Assembly: GCA_021413725.1 (NCBI GenBank) | Contig: JAIOPU010000070.1 | Coordinates: forward strand, 1 to 38,570 | Source of the DNA: Armatimonadota bacterium | GTDB lineage: Bacteria; Armatimonadota; Fimbriimonadia; Fimbriimonadales; Fimbriimonadaceae | Direction: 5' to 3' | Length of the DNA stretch: 38,570 bases | Shown here: one piece after another, positions 21,035 to 29,283 of the stretch | Layout: each line of letters starts with the position of its first letter | Position numbering within the stretch: the first letter of the stretch is position 1 | Position numbers and translations under genes: made by a program | Notes under the pieces: generated by a model | The model's database searches: none | What the model saw: the letters and a program-made list of their open reading frames with translations, nothing else | Told to the model about the DNA's origin: nothing

Positions 21035-21940
21035 GTGAATGGGCGGGCGGTGCCGGTGGTTACCGCTGCGATTTGTGCCTGGTGTACCTATGTTTTCATC
21101 GGGATGCAGTCCACAAACCTGTATTCCGAGCTCGCGAAGTTTGGATGTTTCCACGACCGGGTCGTCTTTCGGGGCAACTATTTGCCGCTTGTTTCGATGG
21201 CCTTCGTGCATCGGGAGCCGATGCACTTTATCTTCAACGCGTATTGGATGTGGATTCTGGGCGGGGCGTTTGAGCGGAAGTTCGGGCCGGTGCTTCTTGC
21301 GGTTTTCGTCCTTGCCGCCGCTTGGATCAGCTCGGGAATTGAGCTTTCGATGGGGCAAATGGGGATTGGGCTTTCGGGGGTTGGGTTTGCTTTGTTCGGT
21401 TTTGGCTGGGCAGCGAGGGCGCAAGTGCCGGAATTCCAGAGAATCCTTAACGACACCACGGTCAAAATCTTCATCGGCTGGGGGATTTTCTGCGTTTTCG
21501 CTACTTACGCGAAAATCATGAACGTGGCGAATCTTGCACACGCCGCCGGGGCGGCATTTGGCATCGCCGTCGCGTCGTTCATCTACGCTAAGGAGTGGCG
21601 CGTCCCCGCCGCCCTGGGGCTTGTCTTGCTTTCCGTCCTGTCCGTCGCGACCCTGATTTGGAACCCGAAATCTCCCGAATGGGTTCTGGTGAAAGCCGAG
21701 AAAGCGATGGCGCAAAACAACGATGACGAGGCGATTCGGTGGCTCATTCGCGGCACTGAGATGAATGAGTATCCTGCTTATAGCTGGCTCCAACTCGCTG
21801 AGATCTACGGCCGGCAGAAAAACGTAGAAGGCTACAAGGACGCGATCGAGAACTTGCGCGCCGTAGACCGAGACTCGGCGAATGCCGCCTTGGACGTGTT
21901 CGGCCCTCCCGAAAACCTCAACGCCCCCGCCCCGAAGTAA
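21035..21940 (+). CDS. Rhomboid-family intramembrane serine protease
   Basis: The 301-residue protein has the rhomboid signature: His59, His64 and Asn68 in FVHREPMHFIFN, nucleophile Ser114 in IGLSGVGFALFG, and His169 in NLAHAAGAAFG, with about six or seven hydrophobic helices between residues 6 and 210. Both members of the Ser-His dyad are present, so it should be active, cutting membrane proteins within the bilayer. The C-terminal part (about 215-290) is soluble and helical with TPR-like spacing (AMAQNNDDEAIRWLIRG, YSWLQLAEIYGRQKN). The start is GTG 21035; in-frame GTG codons at 21050 and 21056 are alternatives. The stop abuts the ltrA-like ATG directly. Confidence 0.88.
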   Translation: MNGRAVPVVTAAICAWCTYVFIGMQSTNLYSELAKFGCFHDRVVFRGNYLPLVSMAFVHREPMHFIFNAYWMWILGGAFERKFGPVLLAVFVLAAAWISSGIELSMGQMGIGLSGVGFALFGFGWAARAQVPEFQRILNDTTVKIFIGWGIFCVFATYAKIMNVANLAHAAGAAFGIAVASFIYAKEWRVPAALGLVLLSVLSVATLIWNPKSPEWVLVKAEKAMAQNNDDEAIRWLIRGTEMNEYPAYSWLQLAEIYGRQKNVEGYKDAIENLRAVDRDSANAALDVFGPPENLNAPAPK

Positions 21941-23185
21941 ATGAACCTTCGCCCCAACCTCTTTATTCCGCCGATTTATCGGTCTCAAAACGCGCCAAAC
22001 CGGCGCGTCACGTGGCTGGAGCTTTTCTACGACATCATTTTTGTCGTTGTCGTGAGCCAGCTTACGAATACACTTTCGGGAAACTTCACGTGGAGCGGGG
22101 TGGGGCGGTTTGCTTTGCTTTGTTTACCCTGCTGGTGGGCGTGGATGGGGCAGACAATTTACCTGAGCCGATTCGATACGGACGATTTGACCCATCAAAT
22201 CTCGACCATGGTGAAGATGTTCATCGTGGTCGTCCTTGCGCTCGCGATTCCTCAGGCGTTTGGTGAGCATCGGCAGCAATTCGCCTACGCCTATGGCGCC
22301 CTTCGGCTGATTCTGGTTTTTGAATATTGGCGTGCGGGGGCGCACAACAGCCATACTCGTCCGCTTACGACGCGGTACTTCCTCGGTTTCCTTCTAGCGG
22401 CGGTCCTTTGGATTTGGAGCACGCGGTTTGAGCCTGAAATCCAGCTCTTTATTTGGATTCTCGCCATCTTTGTGGACTATATGACGCCGCTTGCCGCCGG
22501 GGCTTGGAACATGCTGATCCCTGCGCATGTGCGCCACTTACCAGAGCGGCTGGGGCTGTTTACGCTGATCATCATCGGCGAGAGTATTGTCGCGGTAGTG
22601 CTCGCGCTGGATCGCTCCGGATTCACGCCTTTGAGCATTGTGGCGAGCCTCGCCGCTTGGATTAGCTCTTTCTGCGTCTGGTACATGTATTTCAACGGCA
22701 TCCACGGGGCGGAGGAACGGACGGTGGAGGACGAGGAGTCCACTCGCGCTTATCGCACCTGGATGTACACCCATCTTGTGCTCATGATCGGCCTGATCGC
22801 CTCGGCGGGCGCGATGAAGGGAGCCATCATGGGCGCATCCGGGATTCTGAGCACGACCAACGCGGTGACTCTTTGCATGAGTGCGGGCATCACCATGACC
22901 TGCATGTTGGTTATTTTCCTTTCCAACCCAAGTGTCATCTGCGACGACGCGATGCGCAACTACATCCGTCCGCCCGCCCAACTGACTCTGGTCCCTTTTC
23001 TGCTTGCACCGATCTCGCCGTTCTTGAACGCGACCTTTCTTGCCGTCACGATCTGTATTTGCTGGATCGGTCAGTTCATCCTCACTCTTCGTGCAGGGGC
23101 TTCTCCCGAAATTGATGCCTCGGGCGGTTTCGCGGGGATGGAAGAGATTGTGGAGGAGTTACCGCCCGACAATGCTGGTGTCTAG
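21941..23185 (+). CDS. LtrA-family (low temperature requirement) membrane protein
   Basis: The 414-residue polytopic membrane protein matches the LtrA family (PF06772). Hallmarks are the N-terminal RRVTWLELFYDIIFVVVVSQL, an SRFDTDDLTHQ loop, and ERLGLFTLIIIGESIVAVVL near the middle. About ten hydrophobic helices run between residues 25 and 390. The family was named from a Listeria mutant unable to grow in the cold; the transported or sensed substrate is not known. It starts on the base after the rhomboid stop, so the two are co-transcribed, and its stop shares the CTAG tetranucleotide with the stop of the convergent PEP-CTERM gene. Confidence 0.9.
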   Translation: MNLRPNLFIPPIYRSQNAPNRRVTWLELFYDIIFVVVVSQLTNTLSGNFTWSGVGRFALLCLPCWWAWMGQTIYLSRFDTDDLTHQISTMVKMFIVVVLALAIPQAFGEHRQQFAYAYGALRLILVFEYWRAGAHNSHTRPLTTRYFLGFLLAAVLWIWSTRFEPEIQLFIWILAIFVDYMTPLAAGAWNMLIPAHVRHLPERLGLFTLIIIGESIVAVVLALDRSGFTPLSIVASLAAWISSFCVWYMYFNGIHGAEERTVEDEESTRAYRTWMYTHLVLMIGLIASAGAMKGAIMGASGILSTTNAVTLCMSAGITMTCMLVIFLSNPSVICDDAMRNYIRPPAQLTLVPFLLAPISPFLNATFLAVTICICWIGQFILTLRAGASPEIDASGGFAGMEEIVEELPPDNAGV

Positions 23186-23787
23186 CTTGACTTGCGTCGA
23201 CAACGCAAAGCGAACAGCCCCGTGACAAGAGCGGCGATAGACGCCGGCTCTGGCACGGCTCGCTCAACCGATATCTTATCAAGGCCAGCATGTACCGGTG
23301 AAGTCGCAGGTCCGCCGGCGAAAGACAGCAAGGTGCTTGCCGATGTTGCGGTGAACGTCCAACTCTGGGTCATCCAAGTATTATTGCCATTCGGATTCGT
23401 GAAGTCTGCAAACTGCGCCCCGGCCATAACTCGGATTTGTGACGTGTTCCCGTTATAAGTCCCTACGTCGAACAGAACATCGTAGCTCTGACCTACGACT
23501 GTGGAAATTGATTGCGAAATCATTCCGCTTGGGAATGAATCGTGATAACCGAACAGGTCAAGGTGGCCCACCCCGTCGGAAGGATTGATTCCAAAGCTCG
23601 TGCCGTTTGCCCAAGCAATCTCATTAACGGTGATATCCCACCCGACGAGTCGGGTCGATCCGACGGGAAGTGAATCGAAGTTCCCAGGCGCGGGAAGGGT
23701 TCCAAGTTCAAAGCTTCCGTTCGTGACCAAGTTTGCGTTGGCTGAAGCCACCACTGAGAATGAAATCAATACAAACATCTTTCGCAT
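23182..23787 (-). CDS. PEP-CTERM sorting-signal protein
   Basis: The 201-residue secreted protein has an N-terminal signal peptide (MFVLISFSVVASANA) and a C-terminal PEP-CTERM signal: VPEPAS, a hydrophobic stretch (IAALVTGLFAL) and a basic end (RCRRKSS). Such proteins are processed by exosortase and sorted to the surface or exopolysaccharide; the exosortase is not in this window. The mature region opens NLVTNGSFELG and continues with DLFGYHDSFPSGMISQSIST, a beta-rich DUF642-like or carbohydrate-binding-like sandwich. The longer frame upstream is rejected because ATG 23787 has TACAAT 6 nt upstream and begins the signal peptide. Confidence 0.88.
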   Translation of the reverse strand: MRKMFVLISFSVVASANANLVTNGSFELGTLPAPGNFDSLPVGSTRLVGWDITVNEIAWANGTSFGINPSDGVGHLDLFGYHDSFPSGMISQSISTVVGQSYDVLFDVGTYNGNTSQIRVMAGAQFADFTNPNGNNTWMTQSWTFTATSASTLLSFAGGPATSPVHAGLDKISVERAVPEPASIAALVTGLFALRCRRKSS

Positions 23788-23793
23788 CCTTTT

Positions 23794-23799
23794 ATTGTA
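23794..23799 (-). promoter_or_regulatory. -10 box (leaderless) for the PEP-CTERM gene
   Basis: The minus strand reads TACAAT, 6 nt (AAAAGG) before the ATG at 23787. The AAAAGG could alternatively serve as a weak ribosome site if transcription begins further upstream. Confidence 0.6.
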
Positions 23800-24043
23800 G
23801 TGCATGTTTGTCAATCCTGAACAATTTTGGAAACTTTCCAGCAAGTTTAACAGGCTCCTTGATTCTGACCCCTGGACCGTGCTGAAAGGTAAACTCATCC
23901 CGAATCGGGAATCCACGAAAAACATGAAAGGAGGCGTAGAAATAAAGACAACCGTAACCTCCTCCATCGGCCAAGCTCTCGCAATTGAGACGCTGATTCG
24001 TGAGATTTCGGACATCGTGAAGACGAAGGAACTAACCTATCCC

Positions 24044-25459
24044 ATGGCACAAGAAGAATTTGATACCGATCTCGTCGTGATTGGCGCAGGCCCTGGCGGC
24101 TATGTCGCCGCAATCCGCGCCGCCCAACTTGGCGCGAGCGTCACCGTGGTCGAGAAGGAGTTTCTCGGCGGAACCTGTCTGAACTGGGGATGTATCCCTA
24201 GCAAAGCGATGATCGCCAGCGCGGAAAGGCTACAACACGTCCTCCACGCCGATCAACTCGGAGTCAAAGTCGAAGGTAAAGTCTCGCTCGACTTCCCCGC
24301 ATTCATCGCCCGCAAAGACAAGATCGTCACCACCCAGCGCGGCGGTATCGGGATGCTCTTCAAGAAGAACAAAATCACCCACGTCGAAGGCTTCGCCAAG
24401 TTCATCGACGCGAACACGATTGAAGTCGAAAAGGACGGCGTCAAGAAGACCATCCGAGCCAAGAACTTCATCCTCGCGATGGGTTCCTCAGTCATCAAAC
24501 TCAACATTCCCGGACTCGACGGCGGTCGCGAAGAAGGCGTTTGGACCTCAGATGACGCGGTCACCGCTCCATTCGTCCCCGAAAGCATGCTCGTTCTCGG
24601 CGGCGGCGCCGTCGGTTGCGAATTCTCCTATGTCTTCAACGCCATAGGTAGCAAAGTCGAGCTCGTTGAGATGATGCCGACTCTAATCCCGATGATGGAT
24701 TCCGACCTCGGAGTCGAACTCGGCAAGTGCATGGGACGCCAGGGCGTGAAATTGCACACCGGATCGAGCCTGGAAAAGGTCGAAAAGAGCAAGACTGGCT
24801 GGAAGTGCTTCGTCAAGAAAGGCGGCGAGACGGTCGAAATCGAAGTCCAAGTCGTTCTGCTCGGCGTTGGGCGCAAGGCCAACACTGAGGGCATGAATCT
24901 CGAAGGCATCGGCGTCAAACTCCACAAGCGCGGCGTCGAATTGCTCGACGACTCGCTCCGAACCCACGTCCCCAACATCTACGCGATTGGCGATATCACG
25001 GGCCGCATCCAACTCGCACACGTTGCGAGTGCCGAAGGCATCCGCGCCGCGACGAATATCGTCAAGGGCGAGAATCGCCTGATGGATTACCGCGTGATCC
25101 CGAACTGTGTTTACACTGTTCCCGAAGTAGCGAGCGTGGGCATGACCCAAAGCGAAGCGGAGACGAAGGGCCACGAGGTCGTGATCGGCAAGTTCAACTT
25201 CCGCCCGCTCGGAAAGGCGATGGCGATTGCGGAGCAGGATGGCTTTGTGAAGGTAGTAGCCGACAAGAAGTACGGCGAAGTCCTCGGCGTCCACATGATC
25301 GGCGCCCACTGCACCGACATGATCGCGGCGGCGGCCACGGCGATGAGCCACGAGGCGACTCTGGAGTCGATGGCGGAGACCATCCACGCCCACCCGACGA
25401 TGGCGGAAGCGATGCTAGAAGCCTGGGAAGACGCCTTGGGCCACGCGATCCATAAGTAA
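24044..25459 (+). CDS. lpdA: Dihydrolipoamide dehydrogenase (E3)
   Basis: The 471-residue protein is the FAD-dependent E3 subunit that reoxidises lipoamide in 2-oxo acid dehydrogenase and glycine cleavage complexes. FAD binding is by VVIGAGPGGYVAAI, the redox disulfide is Cys45/Cys50 in GGTCLNWGCIPSK, NAD binding is by VLGGGAVGCEFSY, and the C-terminal HAHPTMAEAMLEA carries the His-Glu pair of the partner active site. The frame stays open to 23804, but the family start is ATG 24044, with TAACCT 5 nt upstream. The 256-bp leader holds a TCCCGAATCGGGA palindrome at 23898-23910 and an AAAGGAGG/CCTCCT pair that could fold. No E1 or E2 gene is adjacent. Confidence 0.93.
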   Translation: MAQEEFDTDLVVIGAGPGGYVAAIRAAQLGASVTVVEKEFLGGTCLNWGCIPSKAMIASAERLQHVLHADQLGVKVEGKVSLDFPAFIARKDKIVTTQRGGIGMLFKKNKITHVEGFAKFIDANTIEVEKDGVKKTIRAKNFILAMGSSVIKLNIPGLDGGREEGVWTSDDAVTAPFVPESMLVLGGGAVGCEFSYVFNAIGSKVELVEMMPTLIPMMDSDLGVELGKCMGRQGVKLHTGSSLEKVEKSKTGWKCFVKKGGETVEIEVQVVLLGVGRKANTEGMNLEGIGVKLHKRGVELLDDSLRTHVPNIYAIGDITGRIQLAHVASAEGIRAATNIVKGENRLMDYRVIPNCVYTVPEVASVGMTQSEAETKGHEVVIGKFNFRPLGKAMAIAEQDGFVKVVADKKYGEVLGVHMIGAHCTDMIAAAATAMSHEATLESMAETIHAHPTMAEAMLEAWEDALGHAIHK

Positions 25460-25468
25460 GAGGTTTTC

Positions 25469-27202
25469 GTGGAACTTACGGCGGAGGAGTTTTACGACCG
25501 CGGCTTTGAAAAGGCCGCGGCTAAGGACTTTGCCGGTGCGATTGCCGATTTTGATGAGGCCATCCGACTAGAGCCGGAGAACGCTTGGAATTGGGGTGGT
25601 CGCGCCATTGCAAAGGCCGACCTGGAAGACTTTGAGGGTGCGTTACAGGACTATGAGCAGGCGATCAAGCTCGAACCCGCAGAGGCTATCTTCTACCATG
25701 ACCGCGCGATTGTGAAATCGGATGCTGATGATCGACCTGGGGCAATCGCTGACTACGACGAGGCGATTCGCCTAAACCCCGACTACCAGTCTGCCTTTTT
25801 TAACCGGGCTTTTGCTAAGTCCAAGGTTGGAGATTACGCCAGTGCTATTGACGATTACACTGAATCACTGAGGCAAAAGCCAGAGCATGCTGATGCTTAC
25901 TACTGGCGCGCCGATGCAAGGGCAGAACTTGAGGACCATATTGGCGCGATTGCCGATAAAACAGAGTGCATTCTGCTTGAACCGGCCAATGAACTCGCGT
26001 ATTACAACCGGGCTCGGTCAAGACGGAAGATCAAAGACTATTCGGAGGCGATTGCAGATTACAACGAGTGCATTCGACTTGACCCGACTGACGCCGATTT
26101 CTATTTCCAACGCGGCAGGGTGAAGGAGTATGCGAAAGACTACACTGCAGCCATAGTTGACCTCAACGAGTCAATCCGACTTGATCCTGAAGAGCCTGTC
26201 GCCTACTATTATCGTGCGCGCTCCAAGCGCGAGTTGAAAGACTATGAGGGAGCCATTGCAGACTTCACCGAGGCAATCCGACTCGACCCCACAGACTTTG
26301 ACTATTTCGAGGAGCGTGGCCTGACAAAGGTTGACCTCGAAGACCATGAAGGAGCGATCTTAGACTACAACGCGACTATCCTATTGGAACCCGAAGAGCC
26401 TTCCGCATTCCGCAATCGCGGTCTAGTGTATTCGGAACTCAATCGATTCGAGGAAGCAATTCAGGACTATTCAGAGGCGATCCGCCTTGACCCAACTGAT
26501 GCCATGCCCTTCTATGATCGGGGAATTGATCGTGGCGAACTCGGCGACCGCCTCGGTGCGATTGCCGACTACGATGAGGCGATTCGGCTCGATCCCGACT
26601 ACGCGATGGCCTACAACAACCGTGGCAATGAAAAGCAAGAACTTGGCGATTTCGCGGGTGCAATCGCGGACTACACCGAGGCGATACGCTGCGATTCAGA
26701 AAACGCAGGCTATTACTCAAATCGAGGGAACGCAAAAGATGATTCAGAAGACTACGCCGGTGCAATCCTCGACTACGATGAGTCGATACGACTTGATCCA
26801 ACCGATTCCGGACCCTATTTGAGAAGAGGAAACGCCCGGGATGAGCTCGACGACCTCACGGGCGCTGTTGAAGACTATACAACGGCAAATCAACTCGATC
26901 CGACCGATTCAACTGGATTTTTTAATCGTGGATACGTTCGAAAAAAATTAGGAATGCGCCAGGAGGCGATCGACGATTACGATGAAGCAATCCGCCTCGA
27001 CCCCGCCGGGAGCATCAGCTCGCATTTTAACAAGGCTTCTCTCTATGCTCAAGAAGAAAATCTTGAGCTGGCTCTGCCTGAGCTAAGAAGTGCGCTTGAG
27101 CTGGATCCGCCGAGAATCCTGAAAGATACTCAAGATGGTGACGAGTTCGACTTTATGCGGGCGGACCCTGAGTTCCTTGCACTCCTGAGGGAATTCGAGT
27201 AG
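25469..27202 (+). CDS. Protein of about sixteen consecutive TPR repeats
   Basis: The 577-residue protein is almost entirely canonical 34-residue TPR units, about sixteen in a row, with cores such as GAIADYDEAIRLDPD and A/YYNRG... openings. It has no signal peptide, membrane segment or catalytic domain, so it is probably a cytoplasmic scaffold. It ends with a short cap (DEFDFMRADPEFLALLREFE) shared with the next two genes. GTG 25469 has GAGG about 6 nt upstream and lies 9 bp after the lpdA stop, so it may be co-transcribed with lpdA. The regularity of the units points to internal duplication. Binding partner unknown. Confidence 0.88.
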   Translation: MELTAEEFYDRGFEKAAAKDFAGAIADFDEAIRLEPENAWNWGGRAIAKADLEDFEGALQDYEQAIKLEPAEAIFYHDRAIVKSDADDRPGAIADYDEAIRLNPDYQSAFFNRAFAKSKVGDYASAIDDYTESLRQKPEHADAYYWRADARAELEDHIGAIADKTECILLEPANELAYYNRARSRRKIKDYSEAIADYNECIRLDPTDADFYFQRGRVKEYAKDYTAAIVDLNESIRLDPEEPVAYYYRARSKRELKDYEGAIADFTEAIRLDPTDFDYFEERGLTKVDLEDHEGAILDYNATILLEPEEPSAFRNRGLVYSELNRFEEAIQDYSEAIRLDPTDAMPFYDRGIDRGELGDRLGAIADYDEAIRLDPDYAMAYNNRGNEKQELGDFAGAIADYTEAIRCDSENAGYYSNRGNAKDDSEDYAGAILDYDESIRLDPTDSGPYLRRGNARDELDDLTGAVEDYTTANQLDPTDSTGFFNRGYVRKKLGMRQEAIDDYDEAIRLDPAGSISSHFNKASLYAQEENLELALPELRSALELDPPRILKDTQDGDEFDFMRADPEFLALLREFE

Positions 27203-27214
27203 GATTGCAACCAA

Positions 27215-28111
27215 GTGAAAGTGAATCCCGATATCGTTGACCGGGTCAAACGGCTTTATAATCGCATCAGAGTAAACGTCGGCGAGAGGGCGGTCCGGAT
27301 TCATTCAAAGGACGGACCAGCGTATTACGATCTTGGAAAAGCCAAAGCCGATCTTGGCGATCACAGGGGCTCAGTGCTCGCTTTCGACAGAGCGATTGAT
27401 TTAGGCATGGACTTTGCCGCTGCGTTCTGCTTCAGGGGGGAATCCAAGTACGCTTTACAGGACTACGATGGGGCGATCTCAGACTTTACGCAGTCGATTG
27501 CTCTTGAACCTTCTGCCGCTCGAGCACTTTATTTCCGCAGCGAATGTAAGGCGAAAATTGGTCAATACGAGGACGCCATTCTTGATATGGCAGAATCCAT
27601 TCGATTTCAACCCGATGTCTGGTCTTCTCACGCGAACCTTGCAAGGCTCCGTTGGTGGGTCGGAGACTTGAATGGGGCGATTTCAGACTACACGGAGGCG
27701 ATTCGACTCGCTCCAGACGATGTCGACAACTATCTTCAAAGAGCATTCGTTCGGTCGCTTGCCGGTGACGCGGCGGGCGCACGGGAAGATAGTGAGCGTG
27801 TTCTGAAAGCGGATCCCGCTAATTCCGATGCGCTGGTCTTTCGAGGGAACTACTATGCAGGGCTCAACGAGGATCAAGCCGCGATTGCGGCCTACGAAGC
27901 AATTATCCACGTCGACCCGAATTATTCAGTGGCCCACTTCAATCTTGCCTGCATGCATGCCCGCGCCGGAAACCTCGCGACGAGTCTTGGATTTCTTCGG
28001 CAAACCTTTGAACTAGAGCGAGAGGCGACAGAGAATGCGAAGACCGATCCCGACTTTGACTCAATCCGCGAAACCCCCGAATTCATCGCACTTCTCAAGG
28101 AATTCGAGTAG
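27215..28111 (+). CDS. TPR repeat protein, paralogue 1
   Basis: The 298-residue protein begins with a non-TPR N-terminus (VNPDIVDRVKRLYNRIRVNV), then about seven TPR-like units (about 33-260), and ends with the cap DPDFDSIRETPEFIALLKEF. An unusual last unit, HFNLACMHARAGNLATSLGF, is shared with paralogue 2. GTG 27215 opens the shared N-terminal pattern V/L-x-P-D-I. The upstream stop region GAATTCGAGTAGGAT supplies AGGA about 11 nt before the start; exactly the same 15 bases recur at this gene's own 3' junction, consistent with tandem duplication. No signal peptide or catalytic motif is seen. Confidence 0.85.
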   Translation: MKVNPDIVDRVKRLYNRIRVNVGERAVRIHSKDGPAYYDLGKAKADLGDHRGSVLAFDRAIDLGMDFAAAFCFRGESKYALQDYDGAISDFTQSIALEPSAARALYFRSECKAKIGQYEDAILDMAESIRFQPDVWSSHANLARLRWWVGDLNGAISDYTEAIRLAPDDVDNYLQRAFVRSLAGDAAGAREDSERVLKADPANSDALVFRGNYYAGLNEDQAAIAAYEAIIHVDPNYSVAHFNLACMHARAGNLATSLGFLRQTFELEREATENAKTDPDFDSIRETPEFIALLKEFE

Positions 28112-28123
28112 GATAGGCTTATC

Positions 28124-29092
28124 GTGCAACTTCACCCTGACATCGCAGAAGGTATGCGGCGAATCTATAAAGGCATAAAGCTCACCTTTGGCAGTGCACC
28201 GAGCGCGTCATTCAAGAAGGAGGCCTATGCCTACTACAATTTGGCCAACGCCAAGTATGCTCTTGACGACTTTGCCGGCGCCATCGAAGCGTATGACAAA
28301 GCACTTGAACTTGGGATGGAATCAGCTCATGTGTACTACTGGCGTGGGACTTCAAAGCTAAAGCTGAAAGATTTTGAGGGTGCGATCAGCGACTACGATG
28401 CGACGATGAAGCTCGAGTCGACGTGGAGCGGCACCTTTTATTACCGAGCTACCGCCAAGGAAATGCTCGGAATCTTTTACGAAGCACACCGGGATTATGA
28501 AGAAGCGATCCGACGGGACAAGAATTACTGGCCGGGGCATAGTGGGCTAGGGGACCTGAAAGTTAAGATGGGAAACCCGGCTGGAGCGATCAAGCATTTC
28601 ACCGAGGCGATTCGGCTCGAACCGGATGAAGCCTCGCTCTTCGTAAGTCGAGCCTGGGCTCGCCTCGCAAGCGGGGATAAATTGGGTGCTCTCTCAGATT
28701 GCCGTTATGTATTGGAAAAGGACGCCGCTCACACGGGCGCATTGTTGCTTCGTGGCAATTGTCGGGCCGCTCTCCAAGATGATCAAGGTGCCATTTGCGA
28801 CTACGAGGAGGCTTTGCGGATTGAGCCTGATTGCTGGACGGCGCCCTTCAATATCGCCTGCATGCACGCCCGAGCCGGTAAGGTTGAGGTGAGTCTCCAG
28901 TTTCTTCGGCAAGCGATTGAGCTGGATCGTGCGGCGGCGGCAGCGGCTAAAACCGACTCCGACTTTGACCCAATTCGTGATGAACCTGAGTTCATCGCTC
29001 TCCTCGACTCAGTTCCCCCGACGGGAGAAGATGGCGATGGTGACAGCGGCGAGGAAGCCGAAAAAGGCTCCATTGATGATCCCCAACCCTAA
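28124..29092 (+). CDS. TPR repeat protein, paralogue 2 with acidic tail
   Basis: The 322-residue protein mirrors paralogue 1: N-terminal LHPDIAEGMRRIYKGIKLTF, about seven TPR units, a near-identical last unit (FNIACMHARAGKVEVSLQFL) and the cap DSDFDPIRDEPEFIALLDS. It differs by an acidic, disordered tail of about 25 residues (GEDGDGDSGEEAEKG). GTG 28124 follows AGGATAGG of the repeated junction. The last 84 bp overlap the antisense small membrane protein gene. Function unknown; a paralogous scaffold pair is the simplest reading. Confidence 0.85.
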   Translation: MQLHPDIAEGMRRIYKGIKLTFGSAPSASFKKEAYAYYNLANAKYALDDFAGAIEAYDKALELGMESAHVYYWRGTSKLKLKDFEGAISDYDATMKLESTWSGTFYYRATAKEMLGIFYEAHRDYEEAIRRDKNYWPGHSGLGDLKVKMGNPAGAIKHFTEAIRLEPDEASLFVSRAWARLASGDKLGALSDCRYVLEKDAAHTGALLLRGNCRAALQDDQGAICDYEEALRIEPDCWTAPFNIACMHARAGKVEVSLQFLRQAIELDRAAAAAAKTDSDFDPIRDEPEFIALLDSVPPTGEDGDGDSGEEAEKGSIDDPQP

Positions 29093-29242
29093 TCCCGTGC
29101 CAATGGGGTTCGTTGTCGTTCCGAGGAAAAACCGAACCAATTCAGGCGCAGCCCAACCGATGAGAGGGCCGAAAATGACGCCCAATGCTAGCCCGGACAG
29201 GACGCATTTGACAAAGACGCGGATCAACTCGTCGGATTTCAT
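29009..29242 (-). CDS. Small two-TM glycine-rich membrane protein
   Basis: The 77-residue protein has two hydrophobic helices (about 9-30, VFVKCVLSGLALGVIFGPLIG, and about 48-70, GTGLGLGIINGAFFGFLAAV) with GxxxG-type spacing and charged ends. The composition looks like a real membrane protein rather than a shadow frame. It overlaps the 3' end of the convergent TPR gene by 84 bp, and the overlapped DNA encodes that gene's low-complexity acidic tail. No promoter is visible: a leftward terminator ends only 3 nt before its ATG, so expression would depend on read-through. Function unknown. Confidence 0.5.
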   Translation of the reverse strand: MKSDELIRVFVKCVLSGLALGVIFGPLIGWAAPELVRFFLGTTTNPIGTGLGLGIINGAFFGFLAAVTIAIFSRRGN

Positions 29243-29245
29243 AGA

Positions 29246-29274
29246 GCAAAAGGGGTCCGAAAACCGGACCCCTT
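29246..29274 (-). terminator. Rho-independent terminator after the beta-barrel gene
   Basis: Leftward, AAGGGGTCCG (29274-29265) pairs with CGGACCCCTT (29259-29250) over 10 bp around a 5-nt loop, with T-rich sequence following (TTTT at 29249-29246 after adjacent stem bases). It lies 10 bp past the stop at 29284. Confidence 0.85.
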
Positions 29275-29283
29275 CAGATCATC

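Noticed and set aside
20945-21988. 347-residue minus-strand open frame opposite the rhomboid gene
   Set aside because: It is Arg/His/Pro-rich low-complexity sequence with no family features, and it lies antisense to a rhomboid gene with intact catalytic motifs; it is a shadow frame.
24683-25393. 236-residue minus-strand open frame opposite lpdA
   Set aside because: Antisense to a fully conserved lpdA; composition (Arg, His, Asp, Val) is typical of a codon-bias shadow.
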